Positions 1-7,362 are shown, counted from the first letter of the stretch. The stretch is DNA of 9,535 bases from Prevotella sp. (GCA_031260865.1 JAISKQ010000113.1:1-9535), one strand, 5' to 3'. Program-made: numbers and translations. The notes: a model not told the origin generated them from the sequence alone.

Positions 1-627
1 ATAACATGGCTAATGAAACTTACACAGCCTATATTCGTTTTTGATTCCGAATGGTTAGATGTATCCATATCGGGACAAAGCATAATTATACTGGTCGGAG
101 GGCTTTTCCTGCTATACAAAAGCGTGACCGAAATCCATCATAAACTCGAAGGCGAGAGTGATTCGGAACATGGAAAGTCCCGTTCCGGTTTTGTCGGCGT
201 TATCGTTCAAATTGTGGCGCTTGACATTGTGTTCTCGTTTGACAGTGTACTTACGGCTGTCGGCTTAGTCAGCTTCAATGAATTTGGGTATGGAGGAGCA
301 ATGACAATAATGATTACGGCGGTTGTTATCTCCGTCATGATAATGCTTTTATTCTCAGGACCGGTCAGTAGATTTGTAAACGAGCATCCGACTATTCAGA
401 TGCTTGGGCTTTCTTTCCTTATCCTGATTGGCGTTATGCTGCTTGTCGAAGCCGCCCATCTTTCACATTTTTCTATCTTGGGAACAGTAGTGGGCGAAAT
501 ACCTAAAGGATACATCTATTTTGCGATCGCGTTCTCACTATTGGTAGAGTTCCTGAATATGAAATTAAGGAAGAAGTCCACCCCTGTGAAACTGAAAGAC
601 TCGGAGATTATAGAAGAAGAAAAATAA
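1..627 (+). CDS. TerC family integral membrane protein, 5'-truncated by window edge
   Basis: This is the C-terminal part of a TerC-family membrane protein. The family (E. coli Alx, Bacillus MeeF/MeeY) is linked to manganese export and metal homeostasis; that role is family knowledge and is not shown here. The frame is open from base 1, and the ATG at 13 is probably internal: the residues around it (WLMKLTQPIF) match the family's conserved W-hM-x-LT-x-P-hF segment, which normally sits after two N-terminal helices. Roughly 70-80 residues are therefore missing. Visible features are a helix with LVGGLFLLYK, the acidic-charged tail EIHHKLEGE, the hallmark helix VQIVALDIVFSFDSVLTAVG with its two aspartates (codons 223-225 and 241-243), then FSGPVSRFVNEHPTIQML and the final helix YIYFAIAFSLLVEFLNM. 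The C-terminus is charged and complete. The gene converges on the minus-strand OmpA gene. Confidence 0.9.
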   Translation: MTWLMKLTQPIFVFDSEWLDVSISGQSIIILVGGLFLLYKSVTEIHHKLEGESDSEHGKSRSGFVGVIVQIVALDIVFSFDSVLTAVGLVSFNEFGYGGAMTIMITAVVISVMIMLLFSGPVSRFVNEHPTIQMLGLSFLILIGVMLLVEAAHLSHFSILGTVVGEIPKGYIYFAIAFSLLVEFLNMKLRKKSTPVKLKDSEIIEEEK

Positions 628-690
628 CTGCTATCCGGCGAGTCGCAACATTTTACGGGCTGATTTTTATTTACTGGCGTTTACATAAAA

Positions 691-720
691 AATTAGGATG
701 CCGTTTTCGGTATCCTAATT
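691..720 (-). terminator. hairpin terminator between convergent terC-like and ompA-like genes
   Basis: The arms 691-703 (aattaggatgccg) and 708-720 (cggtatcctaatt) form a 13-bp stem with one G-U pair and a TTTT loop. Read on the minus strand, the stem is followed at once by a U-rich run (complement of 681-690), so it fits an intrinsic terminator for the OmpA gene that ends at 743. On the plus strand the bases after 720 are not T-rich, so termination of the terC-like transcript here is less certain. Confidence 0.8.
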
Positions 721-742
721 CATATTCCATTGAGATGCTTTA

Positions 743-1915
743 TTATTTAGTCACGGCAGTAAATACAACTACACGGTTCCATTGATCGGTAGGGAACAAC
801 TGTTCTTTATCACCACTGGCTTTGGTAGTTATACGACTTGAAGAAATACCATACTTATCAATCAGTATCTTAGCTACAGCCTGAGCGCGTTGTTCCGAAA
901 GTTTCTGGTTGATGGCAGGCGTACCGGTGTTCTTATCGGCATAACCGGTAACTATCACATTTACTCGTGGGTTATCTTTCAAGTAGCGAGCCGCGTTATA
1001 GACATTAATATCCTGGTTTTGTTCAAGTTCGGCGCTACCAAGGCGGAACACGACCACCGCGTTCATCAACACGTCTGTTTGCTCTTTGATTTCTTTTGTT
1101 TTTTCAATTACAATCTTAGGTTCCGGTTTTCTGGATAATTCATCTTTCAACCTGCCTATTTCGCCGTCTTTGTTAGCCAACAGGGATTTCTGCTCATTAA
1201 CTTTGGCATTCAGCGCGTTCAATGCAGCCGGGTCAATAATGTCCACCGTTTTGAATCCTCCATGGGTAAAGTTGTAAGTAATTCCCACCAAGGCATTTAA
1301 AACACCATCATATTTTACGCCTTCCTTTACTCCATTAAAGTTATCCGGATAAAGATTGCCAATAACCTCAAGGTTCAGATCGACAGCGTCGCTGATACGG
1401 AAATCACCTTGCAAACCAATACGAGGCACAACACTGTTTGTATTTTCTATCTCACCTATTTTTTCCACATTAGAGACGCTAAATCCGTGAGCATAGCCGA
1501 TACCGACGATACCAACCAGATTGAAGACTCTATCCGGATAGTAGGGCATGAAAAGATTTGTTATATTGAGCAATCCGTCAACATTCGTTTGGATATATTT
1601 AACTTTATAAGTCCCGTTTTTTTCCTGTTGACTGAGAGTATATTCATAATAATTCTTTGACTCCCAACCTCCGACTTGTAATCTGGCTCCTGCCACAGGA
1701 GAAAAGTATTTGCCTACGGAGAGAGCCACATGCGGTGTTATTATATCGCCAAATGAAGCTTTACTGTAATATTCACTAAGCGTATATGAAGCTCCTACTT
1801 GAGCTTGAAAGAACCAATGATCCCAAAATTTAGTTGGTTCATAAGCCTTTTTCTGTGCGTACCCCGATATAACAATCAAGAATGCTGCCGCGATAATTAA
1901 CGTTAATTTTTTCAT
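743..1915 (-). CDS. OmpA family outer membrane protein
   Basis: This is a 390-aa porin-like protein predicted to span the outer membrane and hold peptidoglycan. A signal peptide covers residues 1-20 (MKK, a hydrophobic core, then GYA before QKK). Residues about 30-220 look like an N-terminal beta-barrel: alternating aromatic strands, many G-x-Y and Y-x-F patterns, and an ending at GITYNF. A polar, likely coiled-coil linker follows (about 228-265, ALNALNAKVNEQKSLLANKD), then a C-terminal OmpA domain (about 283-388). The residues that in E. coli OmpA bind diaminopimelate are present: D327 in GYADKNTG and R343 in LSEQRA. The NRVVVF motif near the end is also typical. The gene is monocistronic in this window, ends at a strong terminator and is divergent from the antiporter gene. 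The start at 1915 is the only one that gives the full signal peptide. The exact barrel type is not resolved by eye. Confidence 0.94.
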   Translation of the reverse strand: MKKLTLIIAAAFLIVISGYAQKKAYEPTKFWDHWFFQAQVGASYTLSEYYSKASFGDIITPHVALSVGKYFSPVAGARLQVGGWESKNYYEYTLSQQEKNGTYKVKYIQTNVDGLLNITNLFMPYYPDRVFNLVGIVGIGYAHGFSVSNVEKIGEIENTNSVVPRIGLQGDFRISDAVDLNLEVIGNLYPDNFNGVKEGVKYDGVLNALVGITYNFTHGGFKTVDIIDPAALNALNAKVNEQKSLLANKDGEIGRLKDELSRKPEPKIVIEKTKEIKEQTDVLMNAVVVFRLGSAELEQNQDINVYNAARYLKDNPRVNVIVTGYADKNTGTPAINQKLSEQRAQAVAKILIDKYGISSSRITTKASGDKEQLFPTDQWNRVVVFTAVTK

Positions 1916-2000
1916 CTTGCACTTTTTAAAGTTTCTCTATATGAAACAATTTGTTTCCTACTTTGTTCAGATTCACTATATATATTTTAACAAAATCATT

Positions 2001-2008
2001 CAAAGGTA
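2001..2008 (-). promoter_or_regulatory. candidate -7 element for the ompA-like gene
   Basis: On the minus strand this reads TACCTTTG, an exact match to the Bacteroidetes -7 consensus TAnnTTTG. Transcription would start near 1995, giving a leader of about 80 nt. No clean TTTG -33 box lies 19-21 nt upstream; the nearest is TTTA at 2032-2035, spaced slightly too far. Support is therefore partial. Confidence 0.4.
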
Positions 2009-2207
2009 TTATTATGTGATTCATATAAGAATAAAGTGAAAGATACCGGATCTACATTCTGTTTATTTACCTTTTTGATATTTTTATTTTACAAATCATT
2101 TTTTTTTGATACTTTTAGGCGCTGAAAAAGCGACAATCCCATTTGGCTTGTATAGCAGGGATCGGCAATTTTTAAAGACATACTTAAATACACTATAATA
2201 CAATTAT

Positions 2208-4595
2208 ATGGCTCATCTACCTGATTTTATAAGCGATCTCGCTATCATATTAATAACAGCCGGAATTGTCACAATACTATTCAAATGGTTGAAACAACCC
2301 GTAGTATTAGGATATATAGTCGCCGGTTTTCTTGCAAGTTTACATTTTGGAAACTTTGTAAAAGAACTGGTTGTTAAAGTTTCAGGGGTATCCACCGGAA
2401 AGTTTTCCGATATAATCAACTCATTACCTGAAATATCCGACATCGTGAATGTGGATATATGGGCCGAAATAGGTCTTATATTTCTCTTATTCGCATTGGG
2501 ACTGGATTTTAGTTTCAAGAAGCTAATAGATGTAGGAGGTAAGGTTTCCATTGCTACATTTATCAATATGGGATCAATGATAATCGTCGGGTATCTTGTC
2601 GGCGAGTTGTTAGTCGTCAATCTCATTCCCGATTGGTCAACAATGAACAGCGTCTTCCTTGGAGGGATGTTATCCATGTCATCCACGACTATCATTATCA
2701 AGGCGTTTAACGACATGGGGCTGCAAAAGAAAAAATTCGCGGGTATCGTTTTTGGTATGCTGATTGTCGAAGACCTTGCCGCTATCCTTATGATGGTGTT
2801 GTTATCCACGTTTGCGGTCAGCCGTCATTTCGCGGGAGGAGAATTAGCGAATAGCATCATCAAGCTACTTTTCTTTATGTTGATATGGTTTGTGGTAGGT
2901 ATATATATGATTCCTACCATGCTGAAAAAACTAAAGAAATACCTGAATGACGAGACTCTCCTTATCGTATCCGTAGGGCTTTGCCTCGGAATGGTCTATT
3001 TCGCTACCGCCGTAGGGTTTTCCGCTGCTTTAGGCGCTTTCATCATGGGTTCTATTCTCGCCGAAACTATCGAATCCAAGCACATTGAGCATCTTATCGA
3101 ACCATTGAAGAACCTGTTCGGAGCCATTTTCTTTGTGTCTGTCGGCATGATGATCGATCCTGCCGTTATCGGGGAATATGCCTTATTAATCCTCATCCTT
3201 ACCGTGATAGTGGTGGTTGGTATGATTCTCTTTGCCACCATCGGCGTCTTAGCATCAGGCGAGAGTTTGAAAGTGGCAATACAATCCGGGTTCAGTTTGG
3301 CGCAGATCGGTGAGTTCTCATTCATTATAGCGTCATTAGGCATGAGCCTCGGGGTGATTAATGAGACTTTATATCCTATTATTGTAACGGTTTCTGTGAT
3401 TACAATATTCACCACACCCTACTGTATCAAATTTTCCGAACCGTTTTATAACTGGTTGATTAAACACTTGCCCGAAAAATGGAACAAGTTGCTGGAAGGC
3501 TATGGCGTATCAAGCTATAATACAGTAAACAAGCAAAATGACTGGAAGAAACTATTGAAAAGCATTCTTAGCCTTGTAGCCATCTATTTTACAATTGCGA
3601 TAGCAATACTGCTTGTCTTCCAGAATTTTATAAACCCTTATATCGTAGAATATGTCCCCGGCAGCGTATGGGGACCTATATTGGCGGCAGTGATAACATT
3701 AACATTAATGGCTCCTTTTCTGCGGGCTATCATGATGAAAAAAAACAGGTCGGCGGAATTTAAAAGTCTATGGAAAGATAACCGCTTGAACAGGGGAGCT
3801 TTAATTTCGCTTATCGCATTCCGTATTATTATATGTATCGTCTTGGTATTAATGGTGCTAATACCATTATTCCCCAAATTGACCGTGTTGATGGTGATTA
3901 TATCACTGATTGTTGTTACGCTGATTATATTCTCTCAAGGATTTAAGGCGCAGTCCCGCAGGATAGAAGCCCGTTTTCTCGAGAACCTGAATCTGAAGCA
4001 GAAAATGGACGAGAAGAAAGCGGCTATTTTGCCGACAGTGGCAAACGACCTGCAATCGAAGAACATCCATATCGCCGAGTTTGAAATATCGCAATCCTCG
4101 CCAAGTATAGGGAAAACCTTACGTGAACTGAACTTCAGGCAGAATACAGGCGTAAACATTGTGACCATCATCAGGGGCAGCAAGAAAATCAACATTCCAC
4201 ATGGTAGCGACCGCATCTATCCGTTCGATAAGCTTGTTGTTTCGGGATCGGATGAAGAAATGATAGTGCTTTCCCAATATTTGGAGGAAAAGAAAGAACA
4301 AGCTTCGCATATAGAAGAAGAAGCTCAGTACCATATCAGTTTATCTCAGTTCCTTGTTGAATCGGGATGCCCGCTGATTGACAAAACAATTGCCGAGGCT
4401 GAAATCCGGGAAAGAACAGAGTGTATGGTGATTGGTATAGACAGAGGCAGTACATCTATTATCAATTTCACGCCTAACTTCATGTTCGAGGAGAATGATG
4501 TTATCTGGTTAGCAGGGGAAAAAGATAAGTTAAACTCATTTGAAGAAAACATAGAAGAACTTAACCCCAATATAACCGTGAACAATGAAGAGTAG
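2208..4595 (+). CDS. CPA2-family cation:proton antiporter with two C-terminal RCK_C (TrkA-C) domains
   Basis: This 795-aa inner-membrane antiporter probably exchanges K+ or Na+ for H+. Residues about 8-410 form the Na+/H+ exchanger domain: GYIVAGFL (35-42), LFALGLDFSFK (94-104), SMSSTTIIIKAF (156-167), the ion-binding helix GMLIVEDLAAI (183-193, with E188-D189), FSAALGAFIMGSILAET (271-287) and FFVSVGMMIDP (308-318). Residues about 450-577 hold roughly four further hydrophobic segments. A charged linker (581-605) precedes two regulatory RCK_C domains, at about 617-695 (GKTLRELNFRQNTGVNIV ... GSDRIYPFDKLVVSG) and 706-785. No TrkA-N (NAD-binding) domain is visible; full-length KefB/KefC proteins have one. 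The start at 2208 lacks a Shine-Dalgarno sequence, as is usual in this phylum. Substrate ion and gating ligand cannot be read from the sequence; RCK_C domains are known to bind small ligands such as cyclic di-AMP in other phyla. Confidence 0.93.
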   Translation: MAHLPDFISDLAIILITAGIVTILFKWLKQPVVLGYIVAGFLASLHFGNFVKELVVKVSGVSTGKFSDIINSLPEISDIVNVDIWAEIGLIFLLFALGLDFSFKKLIDVGGKVSIATFINMGSMIIVGYLVGELLVVNLIPDWSTMNSVFLGGMLSMSSTTIIIKAFNDMGLQKKKFAGIVFGMLIVEDLAAILMMVLLSTFAVSRHFAGGELANSIIKLLFFMLIWFVVGIYMIPTMLKKLKKYLNDETLLIVSVGLCLGMVYFATAVGFSAALGAFIMGSILAETIESKHIEHLIEPLKNLFGAIFFVSVGMMIDPAVIGEYALLILILTVIVVVGMILFATIGVLASGESLKVAIQSGFSLAQIGEFSFIIASLGMSLGVINETLYPIIVTVSVITIFTTPYCIKFSEPFYNWLIKHLPEKWNKLLEGYGVSSYNTVNKQNDWKKLLKSILSLVAIYFTIAIAILLVFQNFINPYIVEYVPGSVWGPILAAVITLTLMAPFLRAIMMKKNRSAEFKSLWKDNRLNRGALISLIAFRIIICIVLVLMVLIPLFPKLTVLMVIISLIVVTLIIFSQGFKAQSRRIEARFLENLNLKQKMDEKKAAILPTVANDLQSKNIHIAEFEISQSSPSIGKTLRELNFRQNTGVNIVTIIRGSKKINIPHGSDRIYPFDKLVVSGSDEEMIVLSQYLEEKKEQASHIEEEAQYHISLSQFLVESGCPLIDKTIAEAEIRERTECMVIGIDRGSTSIINFTPNFMFEENDVIWLAGEKDKLNSFEENIEELNPNITVNNEE

Positions 4596-4639
4596 CCACC
4601 TACACCCCTCTTTTCAGTCGACAGTCAACCGTGAGCACA

Positions 4640-4722
4640 ATAGCCCGTAGCTATCTCCCCTTATTTGGAGGGGGCGGAGGACGTTGGTTTTCCCGCTTCT
4701 CGATAGCCTCCCTTTGGGGAGG
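4640..4722. repeat. cluster of GC-rich hairpins downstream of the antiporter gene
   Basis: Three short inverted repeats lie 45-130 nt after the antiporter stop. They are ATAGC/GCTAT (4640-4644 and 4650-4654), CCCCT/AGGGG (4657-4661 and 4669-4673), and a perfect CCTCCC-TTTG-GGGAGG (4707-4722). None is followed by a clear T-run, so they are weak candidates for an intrinsic terminator. They look more like remnants of a dispersed palindromic element. The stretch is also more GC-rich than the AT-rich repeat array that follows. Confidence 0.5.
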
Positions 4723-4750
4723 TTGGTGGAGTTATTAACTAAAAAAGAGA

Positions 4751-4956
4751 GTGACAAAAGAAACAGTAGTAAGTAGTTTACTAGAGTTCAAGTTTACTAG
4801 AATTCTAAAAAGGTAACAAAAGTAACACTTTTTAGTCATCACCGCATCGCGCCATTCCTAATTGGCTACGCCGAACGTTGTTTCCTAATTCTTCATTCTT
4901 TCTCGTAACTATTTCATCATATCAAAGATCCTATCAATCAACCGTTTTATAAAAAA
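4751..4956. repeat. two diverged copies of the GTAAC-box repeat at the left of the array
   Basis: The box GTGACAAAAGAAACAG (4751-4766) and the box GTAACAAAAGTAACAC (4813-4828) match the box that opens each unit of the main array. The second copy is followed by CATCGCGCCATTC (4845-4857), the same middle word found in the regular units, but the unit is stretched to about 145 nt and has drifted. These appear to be older or edge copies of the same repeat. No coding frame runs through them. Confidence 0.75.
4775..4800 (-). repeat. inverted copy of the repeat-unit arm at the left edge of the array
   Basis: This 26-nt segment contains two direct copies of AGTTTACTAG (4775-4784 and 4791-4800). Its reverse complement matches the 26-nt arm of the regular unit (for example 5010-5035) at 22 of 26 positions. 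The right end of the array also has CTAGTAAACT (5312-5321), the exact inverse of AGTTTACTAG. The array is thus bounded by inverted sequence and its ends could pair. Confidence 0.65.
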
Positions 4957-5330
4957 GGTGACAAAAGTAACAGTTTTCAGGCAACATCGCTATGCGCCAT
5001 TCTTTATTTCTTGTAAACTTGCACGCTTGTAAACTCAAAATTTAAAAAAGGTAACAAAAGTAACAGTTTTCGATCAACATCGCTTTACGCCATTCTTCTT
5101 TATTTCTTGTAAACTTGCACGCTTGTAAACTCAAAACTTAGAAAAGGTAACAAAAGTAACAGTTTTCGGTCAGCATCGCTTTACGCCATTCTTCTTTTTC
5201 TTGTACACTTGCAAGCTTGTAAACTCAAAACTTAGAAAAGGTGACAAAATTAACAGTTTTGGGTAATCATCGCTTCGCGCTATTCTTCTTGTAAACATGC
5301 AAGCTCGTAAACTAGTAAACTCAAGACTTA
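4957..5330. repeat. tandem array of four ~95-bp units with GTAAC-AAAA-GTAAC boxes
   Basis: Four head-to-tail units start at 4957, 5050, 5146 and 5240 (lengths 93, 96, 94 and 91). Each has the same order of parts. First comes GGTRACAAAAGTAACAGTTT (a 5-bp direct repeat GTAAC spaced by AAAA; the last unit has ATTAAC). Then come CATCGCTTTACGCCATTCTT, a T-rich spacer, a 26-nt arm containing two direct CTTGTAAAC words (at 5010, 5106, 5200 and 5288), and CTCAAAACTTAGAAAA. The second and third units differ at only about five positions by eye. The AGTTTT after the box and the AAAACT near the unit end are complementary, so each unit could close into a large loop. No open reading frame crosses the array on either strand. 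Function is unknown. It could be a noncoding repeat family, a protein-binding array or a slipped duplication. Confidence 0.9.
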
Positions 5331-5480
5331 TCACTCAAAACCTCCAACTCATATATTAGATAATTTTGTAAAAAAGAGATGACGGTTTTTAGCCGCTCGT
5401 AGTGGTTAATTTGCGTTATAAAACGTTAAATGATTTTATTGTATGTAAACCGTTCAACTACATTAGTCATTTTTAGGTTC
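5331..5480. other. unassigned AT-rich spacer between the repeat array and the Ntn-hydrolase gene
   Basis: I see no gene, promoter consensus or repeat unit in these 150 nt. The short inverted word CGTT-ATAA-AACG (near 5414-5425) and CGG...CCG around 5382-5394 are too weak to call as a terminator for the minus-strand gene that ends at 5481. Confidence 0.4.
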
Positions 5481-6686
5481 TTAAAACCCCTTCGTGTAAG
5501 TATCTTTAACCATATCATCAATCCTTTCATAGAAACTTTTCAACTCCGAAGCGTCAAAACCTTTGCTTCGCTTTCTATTTAGAAATTCTTCCGACGCTGA
5601 TAATATCCAATCTTCCTTCAACAGTATCTGTTGCAATATGCCTCTCCCATTTCGTGCAATAAGGGCGGATACATTGATATAGTCGTTCCCTTCGCCTCGG
5701 GTTATAGGGAAAAGCCGTTTTTTCAGTTCCAACGACCAGTTACATATCTTGGCATTCCCCGTTTCATCCGCGAACAATACCGACGGATAAATATTATCAT
5801 CATTCAGCCACACAGGTATTGCCATCGTAGTGAGCGGAGAACCCAATATCGTCCACATCGTAGTGGATGAAACCGGCTCTTTTTCTTTCACACCCTGAAC
5901 CACCATAACAGAAGCCGTCGAATAACGAGGTATGTAATCCCTGAACGCGGCAAAGACGGGTTTAACCGTATCCTGCGGCATTAGATCGTACAAGTTGGTT
6001 CCCGTCAGCCCATGAGTTAAGTGCCGGGAAACATCTTGCAACAAAAAACGGTATGACAAAGAACCTGACAAAGACGCGTTATAGAATAATGGTTCCGCCG
6101 CCTGATAACGGCTCAAGCCCTTGTCTCTCTCCCTGTCGCCCGAAAACGAGAAATTGGTGCGGACAATATATCCCATAGGAGCGACAGAAGGGTCGTTCGC
6201 GTCGAACTTTCTGAAACTATAATCCCCGGTTTCGTAATAGGCCGCGCCGCCTTGGGCATCAATAACGCCAAAGTTGGCATTTACATACAGCGGTTTAGGC
6301 AATGTCGCCAGCAATTTCTCAAAGTCGCCAAGGGTAGCGCATTGCTGCAACGCCTTTTTTATCAGGATGCCTTCCCGCTCTTCTTTACCCGCTTCCACAT
6401 CGTTGAGGTTATAAGAAGCTGAGTTCATGATGGCAAAGCCAGCGGAATTATATCCGCTCCATACTTCCTTACCCGCCTTATCGTTGCTATTGACAATGCC
6501 GATATATTTGTACTTACCATCGGTAAATATCATCAACTTATTTTGCAGGCTGCCGGTGTCCCGGTGCTTATAAAGTAACGGCCGTCCGTCAACTGTGCCT
6601 TTACCTGAAATAACCGCCGTGGTACAAGCCGATATTTGCAAAGAGGCTGCAAATAACATGAATAGAATAATCTTCAGACTTTTCAT
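5481..6686 (-). CDS. exported N-terminal-nucleophile cysteine hydrolase (choloylglycine hydrolase / C45 / C69-like)
   Basis: This 401-aa protein belongs to the Ntn amidohydrolases that cleave linear amide bonds (bile-salt hydrolase, penicillin V acylase, C45 acyltransferases, C69 dipeptidases). A hydrophobic signal segment spans residues 4-20, and Cys21 begins the mature sequence CTTAVISGKGTVDGRPLL. The residues expected around the active site by analogy with bile-salt hydrolase can all be placed: C21 (nucleophile), R42 in KHRDT, N88 in GFAIMNSAS, N178 in VRTNFS, and R254 in PRYSTASV. NFGVIDAQGGAAYYE (138-152) matches the family's central strand pair. The substrate cannot be decided; the CTT start and the length fit C45/C69-like members better than classic bile-salt hydrolases of about 330 aa. 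The signal end ISA-C also fits a lipobox, so export type is ambiguous. It stands alone on its strand, divergent from the Panacea operon. I found no convincing promoter for it. Confidence 0.82.
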   Translation of the reverse strand: MKSLKIILFMLFAASLQISACTTAVISGKGTVDGRPLLYKHRDTGSLQNKLMIFTDGKYKYIGIVNSNDKAGKEVWSGYNSAGFAIMNSASYNLNDVEAGKEEREGILIKKALQQCATLGDFEKLLATLPKPLYVNANFGVIDAQGGAAYYETGDYSFRKFDANDPSVAPMGYIVRTNFSFSGDRERDKGLSRYQAAEPLFYNASLSGSLSYRFLLQDVSRHLTHGLTGTNLYDLMPQDTVKPVFAAFRDYIPRYSTASVMVVQGVKEKEPVSSTTMWTILGSPLTTMAIPVWLNDDNIYPSVLFADETGNAKICNWSLELKKRLFPITRGEGNDYINVSALIARNGRGILQQILLKEDWILSASEEFLNRKRSKGFDASELKSFYERIDDMVKDTYTKGF

Positions 6687-6845
6687 AGGATTCGGTTTTT
6701 AAGTCGGATAAAGATAAGAATCTTACGCAATAATCTACCCCTATTTCACACAAATATTGCCCCAAATTATGAATGATAAATTTTAGCTCTCCATCGAAAA
6801 GATGGGTGTATATCTTGCCTATTATTAATTTTTATTGTGTTAATA

Positions 6846-6878
6846 TTTGTACTATACGACAAAAATATTGTACATTTG
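6846..6878 (+). promoter_or_regulatory. Bacteroidetes-type promoter of the Panacea operon with operator-like TTGTAC repeats
   Basis: TTTG at 6846-6849 and TACATTTG at 6871-6878 are separated by 21 nt. This matches the Bacteroidetes primary promoter pattern (TTTG, 19-21 nt, TAnnTTTG) exactly. Transcription should begin near 6884, leaving a leader of about 30 nt before the ATG at 6916. Three direct copies of TTGTAC (6847-6852, 6868-6873, 6876-6881) overlap both promoter boxes. The last two form TGTACA-TT-TGTACA around the -7 box. That is where a repressor would block polymerase, so autoregulation is plausible but inferred. Confidence 0.8.
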
Positions 6879-6915
6879 TACATAGTCCTTTTTTATAAAA
6901 AATAATAATATAGTA

Positions 6916-7362
6916 ATGGCATATAAAGCATTAGATATAGCTAACAAGATTTTGGCAAAAGCGTCTTCTTCCGACTCGGAAGAACTGATTTCTAATATGA
7001 AATTACAGAAATTGCTTTATTATCAACAGGGTTTTCATTTAGCCTATTTTGGTACTTCTTTATTTGATGAAGATATTGAAGCATGGATGTATGGACCTGT
7101 TGTTCCGAATGTTTATGAGCAATTTAAAGATAACGATAACAAAGGTATAGAATATTTAGAAGAGCCTATAACTTTATCTGGATACAAAGAAGCATTATTG
7201 TTTGATGAAGTTTATAGAGTCTATGGAAAATATTCCGCAATAGGCTTAATGGAAATGGCTCATCAAGAAACACCATGGAAAAGCACTAATATAGGAAAAG
7301 GAAATATTATAACAAAAGATAAATTAACAGCGTTTTTCAAGAAACGCATAAAACATGGCTAA
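6916..7362 (+). CDS. Panacea-domain (DUF4065, SocA/GepA-like) protein, likely antitoxin
   Basis: This 148-aa soluble protein is almost entirely one Panacea domain. The signatures are ISNMKLQKLLYYQQGFHLA (25-43), LFDEDIEAWMYGPVVPNVYE (49-68), YGKYSAIGLMEMAHQETPW (103-121) and a basic C-terminus. In other bacteria Panacea proteins act as antitoxins that directly neutralise unrelated toxin domains encoded next to them, and Caulobacter SocA serves as a proteolysis adaptor. Here the gene is first in a two-gene operon behind a strong promoter and overlaps the next ORF by 8 nt (ATGGCTAA), which implies translational coupling. Hand-counted lines in the operon run at about 20-35% GC, against about 63% on one line of lipB, which suggests horizontal acquisition. 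There is no Shine-Dalgarno sequence; the leader is A/T only just before the ATG. Family assignment is confident; the antitoxin role is inferred from context. Confidence 0.88.
   Translation: MAYKALDIANKILAKASSSDSEELISNMKLQKLLYYQQGFHLAYFGTSLFDEDIEAWMYGPVVPNVYEQFKDNDNKGIEYLEEPITLSGYKEALLFDEVYRVYGKYSAIGLMEMAHQETPWKSTNIGKGNIITKDKLTAFFKKRIKHG

Noticed and set aside
13..15. ATG at 13 as the true start of the terC-like gene
   Set aside because: The frame is open to base 1, and the residues just before and after this ATG match an internal conserved segment of the family, so the gene begins outside the window.
2110..2117. TACTTTTA as -7 element for the antiporter gene
   Set aside because: The last consensus base is missing and the nearest upstream TTTG is about 32 nt away, too far for the Bacteroidetes pattern.
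2213..3415. Long minus-strand open frames (198 and 139 codons) opposite the antiporter gene
   Set aside because: They lie fully inside a well-supported gene, have low-complexity Ile/Pro/Thr-rich translations typical of antisense frames of membrane proteins, and resemble no family.
4957..5330. CRISPR array
   Set aside because: Units are similar over their whole ~95 bp with no unique spacers between short identical repeats, and there are no cas genes nearby.
6791..6805. Hairpin CCATC-GAAAA-GATGG as terminator or riboswitch part
   Set aside because: The stem is only 5 bp with no U-run on either strand, and it sits in a divergent promoter region; no riboswitch core is seen.
6860..6867. Minus-strand TATTTTTG as promoter of the Ntn-hydrolase gene
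   Set aside because: It matches the -7 consensus but has no -33 box at the right distance, overlaps the plus-strand promoter spacer, and would give a leader of about 170 nt.
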